17,028 nt of DNA from positions 1-17,028 of the forward strand of contig JAKSBM010000980.1 of the NCBI GenBank assembly GCA_022361135.1, written 5' to 3'. Below, one piece after another: positions 15,548 to 17,028 of the stretch (position 1 is its first letter; each line of letters opens with the position of its first letter). The stretch is from Desulfobacterales bacterium (lineage in GTDB: Bacteria; Desulfobacterota; Desulfobacteria; Desulfobacterales; Desulfobacteraceae). The translations under genes were made by a program, and so were the position numbers. A model generated the notes under the pieces. The model had not been told where the DNA came from and did not search any database. It saw nothing but the letters and a program-made list of their open reading frames with translations.

Positions 15548-17028
15548 ATTCCGGCATGAGGGTCAGTGTGGCCTCTTTGTTTTTTTGGATCTGGTCCGGG
15601 GTAAAGGAGATCTTTCTATAGATACCCTGGAGGTAGATTTGGGTCTGGTTATCGTAATAGGGGCTCATGAAGTTGCCCGCATTTCCCGTGGGGATGATGG
15701 ACCAGGAATCCTCCGGATTTTTCAAGTCGATCAACCTGCGGGTGGAGGGCAGCGACGCCACCTTGTAGTCATGGTCTCCGATTTTAGAGGCCATTTTGTT
15801 CACGGCGGTGAATTCCGCGGCGCAGGGGAAGGGGCCAATGTTGAAGAGTTTATCCAAGGGCTTTTTCCGGCCCAGGGCATGGCCGTATTCCACGGTGTGC
15901 ACCTGGCCCCATTCCCATGTGTCCCCCAGGCGGGATTCCATTTCCCCAACGGCATTCTTAAACCCGTCCCAGACCAGGGTCTCCCGATCCCGGGCGCCGG
16001 TGCCGTCCTTGCCCACCACCGGAATCCCCGGGGTTTTGAGCAGGCGTTTGAGGAAATCCCAATGATCGGGCAGGTTCAGGTAGGTCTTTAATTGATCCGT
16101 TCCCAGGTGGGATTCCAGGGTGGTTTTAAGGATGTGGTAATAGGTGAATTGGAAGACCGTGGCACCCACGGAATCTATTCCCATGAAGCCGTCCCAATCT
16201 TCCAGGGCCTGGAAAGCCCGGGCCTGTGCCGGGGTGAAATCGTTTCCATGGGGAGCCAGGAGGGCCACCATGCGTTTTCCCATGTCAAATCCCCCCCAGA
16301 GGCGGGTGTCGGTCTGGACCTTTTTCAGCTCCGCCATGGACCATTTTTCCTTTTGGGCAAGGAGCTCGTGGATCCGCGAGGCCCGGTCGGCCGAACGAAA
16401 ATAGCCGGTGAGGTAGCCGGCGGGCTCAATGGGTTTCCGGGTGGGCTGGTTATTGGCCGTGACAATGAGGCCGTTGTCCGGGTTGACCCGCTGGGGATTT
16501 TTTTCAAAGGGAAGCAAGCCCAGCCAATCGTCCCTGCCGCTGCTGCCGTCGTGGATGGCCAGGCCGGAGACATGGCCGGGCCGGATGGGAACCCGCCCGG
16601 CGGCCCACCAGGCTGTGTTTCCCTGGGCATCGGCATAGGAGACGTTGAGGCCCGGGGCCGCCAGTTTGGAGACCGCTTCCCGGAAGGGGGCCAGTTCATT
16701 GGCCGTGGCCATGCCGAAGATCACATCGAGGATGGGATTGTCCGTGTTTAGATAGACCCAGGAAAGGGCCACGGGGCTTCCCTGGTAGTCGGGGATAAGA
16801 TCCGAGACCACCGGACCGTGGGGGGTGATGCGGATGGTCAAGCTTTGGTCGGCCTCCCCCTTGACCTTGATCTGTTCTTCCAGGGTCCGGACCGGGGTCC
16901 ATTGTCCCTTGTATTGAACCTGGCCGTCCGGATTAAAGGTTTCGGCATAGAGGTCCATGTCGTCGTTTTCAAACATGGTCAGTCCCCAGGCACGGTGGCG
17001 GTTGTGGGCCAGCATGGGAAAGGGGAGC
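15546..17028 (-). CDS. Penicillin acylase family protein (S45, Ntn hydrolase), C-terminal part
   Basis: The frame is open through the window end, so the gene starts outside. The visible ~494 residues correspond to most of the beta chain. HNRHRAWGLT followed by D..DLY matches the family GHN..AWG.T..D..D segment. VTANNQP (~16443-16463) carries the conserved oxyanion-hole asparagine, and RSADRASRI the conserved arginine. The catalytic N-terminal serine, the self-cleavage site and any signal peptide lie upstream, outside the window. The family hydrolyses amide bonds of beta-lactam side chains, acyl-homoserine lactones or other acyl amides, usually in the periplasm; substrate cannot be assigned here. 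The stop lies within the T tract of the convergent terminator. Confidence 0.9.
   Translation of the reverse strand, partial: LPFPMLAHNRHRAWGLTMFENDDMDLYAETFNPDGQVQYKGQWTPVRTLEEQIKVKGEADQSLTIRITPHGPVVSDLIPDYQGSPVALSWVYLNTDNPILDVIFGMATANELAPFREAVSKLAAPGLNVSYADAQGNTAWWAAGRVPIRPGHVSGLAIHDGSSGRDDWLGLLPFEKNPQRVNPDNGLIVTANNQPTRKPIEPAGYLTGYFRSADRASRIHELLAQKEKWSMAELKKVQTDTRLWGGFDMGKRMVALLAPHGNDFTPAQARAFQALEDWDGFMGIDSVGATVFQFTYYHILKTTLESHLGTDQLKTYLNLPDHWDFLKRLLKTPGIPVVGKDGTGARDRETLVWDGFKNAVGEMESRLGDTWEWGQVHTVEYGHALGRKKPLDKLFNIGPFPCAAEFTAVNKMASKIGDHDYKVASLPSTRRLIDLKNPEDSWSIIPTGNAGNFMSPYYDNQTQIYLQGIYRKISFTPDQIQKNKEATLTLMPE

Noticed and set aside
15488..15620. Short ORF starting ATG after AAGGA downstream of the ATP-grasp-like gene
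   Set aside because: It reads straight through a very strong terminator hairpin and into the antisense of the acylase gene; the encoded peptide looks random.

Overview
The window is moderately GC-rich bacterial chromosome, densely coding, with eight genes (two cut by the window edges). It contains no rRNA, tRNA, CRISPR array or insertion sequence that I can see. The gene content suggests a motile, Gram-negative, signal-transduction-rich bacterium: a FapA/DUF342 protein, an exported MsrAB, an exported family-5 solute-binding protein with a Cache/PAS sensor kinase and a large chemoreceptor, and a penicillin-acylase-family hydrolase. The sequence style fits Desulfobacterota (Desulfobacteraceae-like), but this is an inference from protein character, not a proven placement.

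Layout. (1) 1-2736, plus strand: the 3' part of a FapA/DUF342 gene, overlapped by a 567-residue protein that I do not recognise. (2) 2737-2887: a convergent intergenic region with two hairpins that look like terminators for opposite strands. (3) 2888-6524, minus strand: a response regulator, a histidine kinase, then msrAB. The regulator and kinase are 15 nt apart and form an OmpR/EnvZ-type pair. msrAB lies 325 bp further on and has its own candidate extended -10 promoter. (4) 6525-6714: a divergent promoter region. (5) 6715-13758, plus strand: an exported solute-binding protein, a membrane sensor kinase whose start overlaps it by 4 nt, and a methyl-accepting chemotaxis protein, closed by two strong tandem terminators. 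(6) 14171-15466, plus strand: an ATP-grasp-like protein whose expected metal-ligand motif is not intact, closed by a very strong terminator. (7) 15546-17028, minus strand: the C-terminal part of a penicillin acylase (S45, Ntn hydrolase) whose stop codon lies in the T tract of that terminator.

How the genes may work together. The solute-binding protein has no ABC permease or ATPase beside it. It sits instead with a sensor kinase and a chemoreceptor. The simplest reading is a ligand-sensing module: the periplasmic binding protein captures a peptide-like ligand and presents it to the Cache-type kinase, the chemoreceptor, or both. This is inference from gene order and is the most interesting system in the window. 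The RR-HK-msrAB block could be an envelope redox-stress circuit, again inferred from adjacency only.
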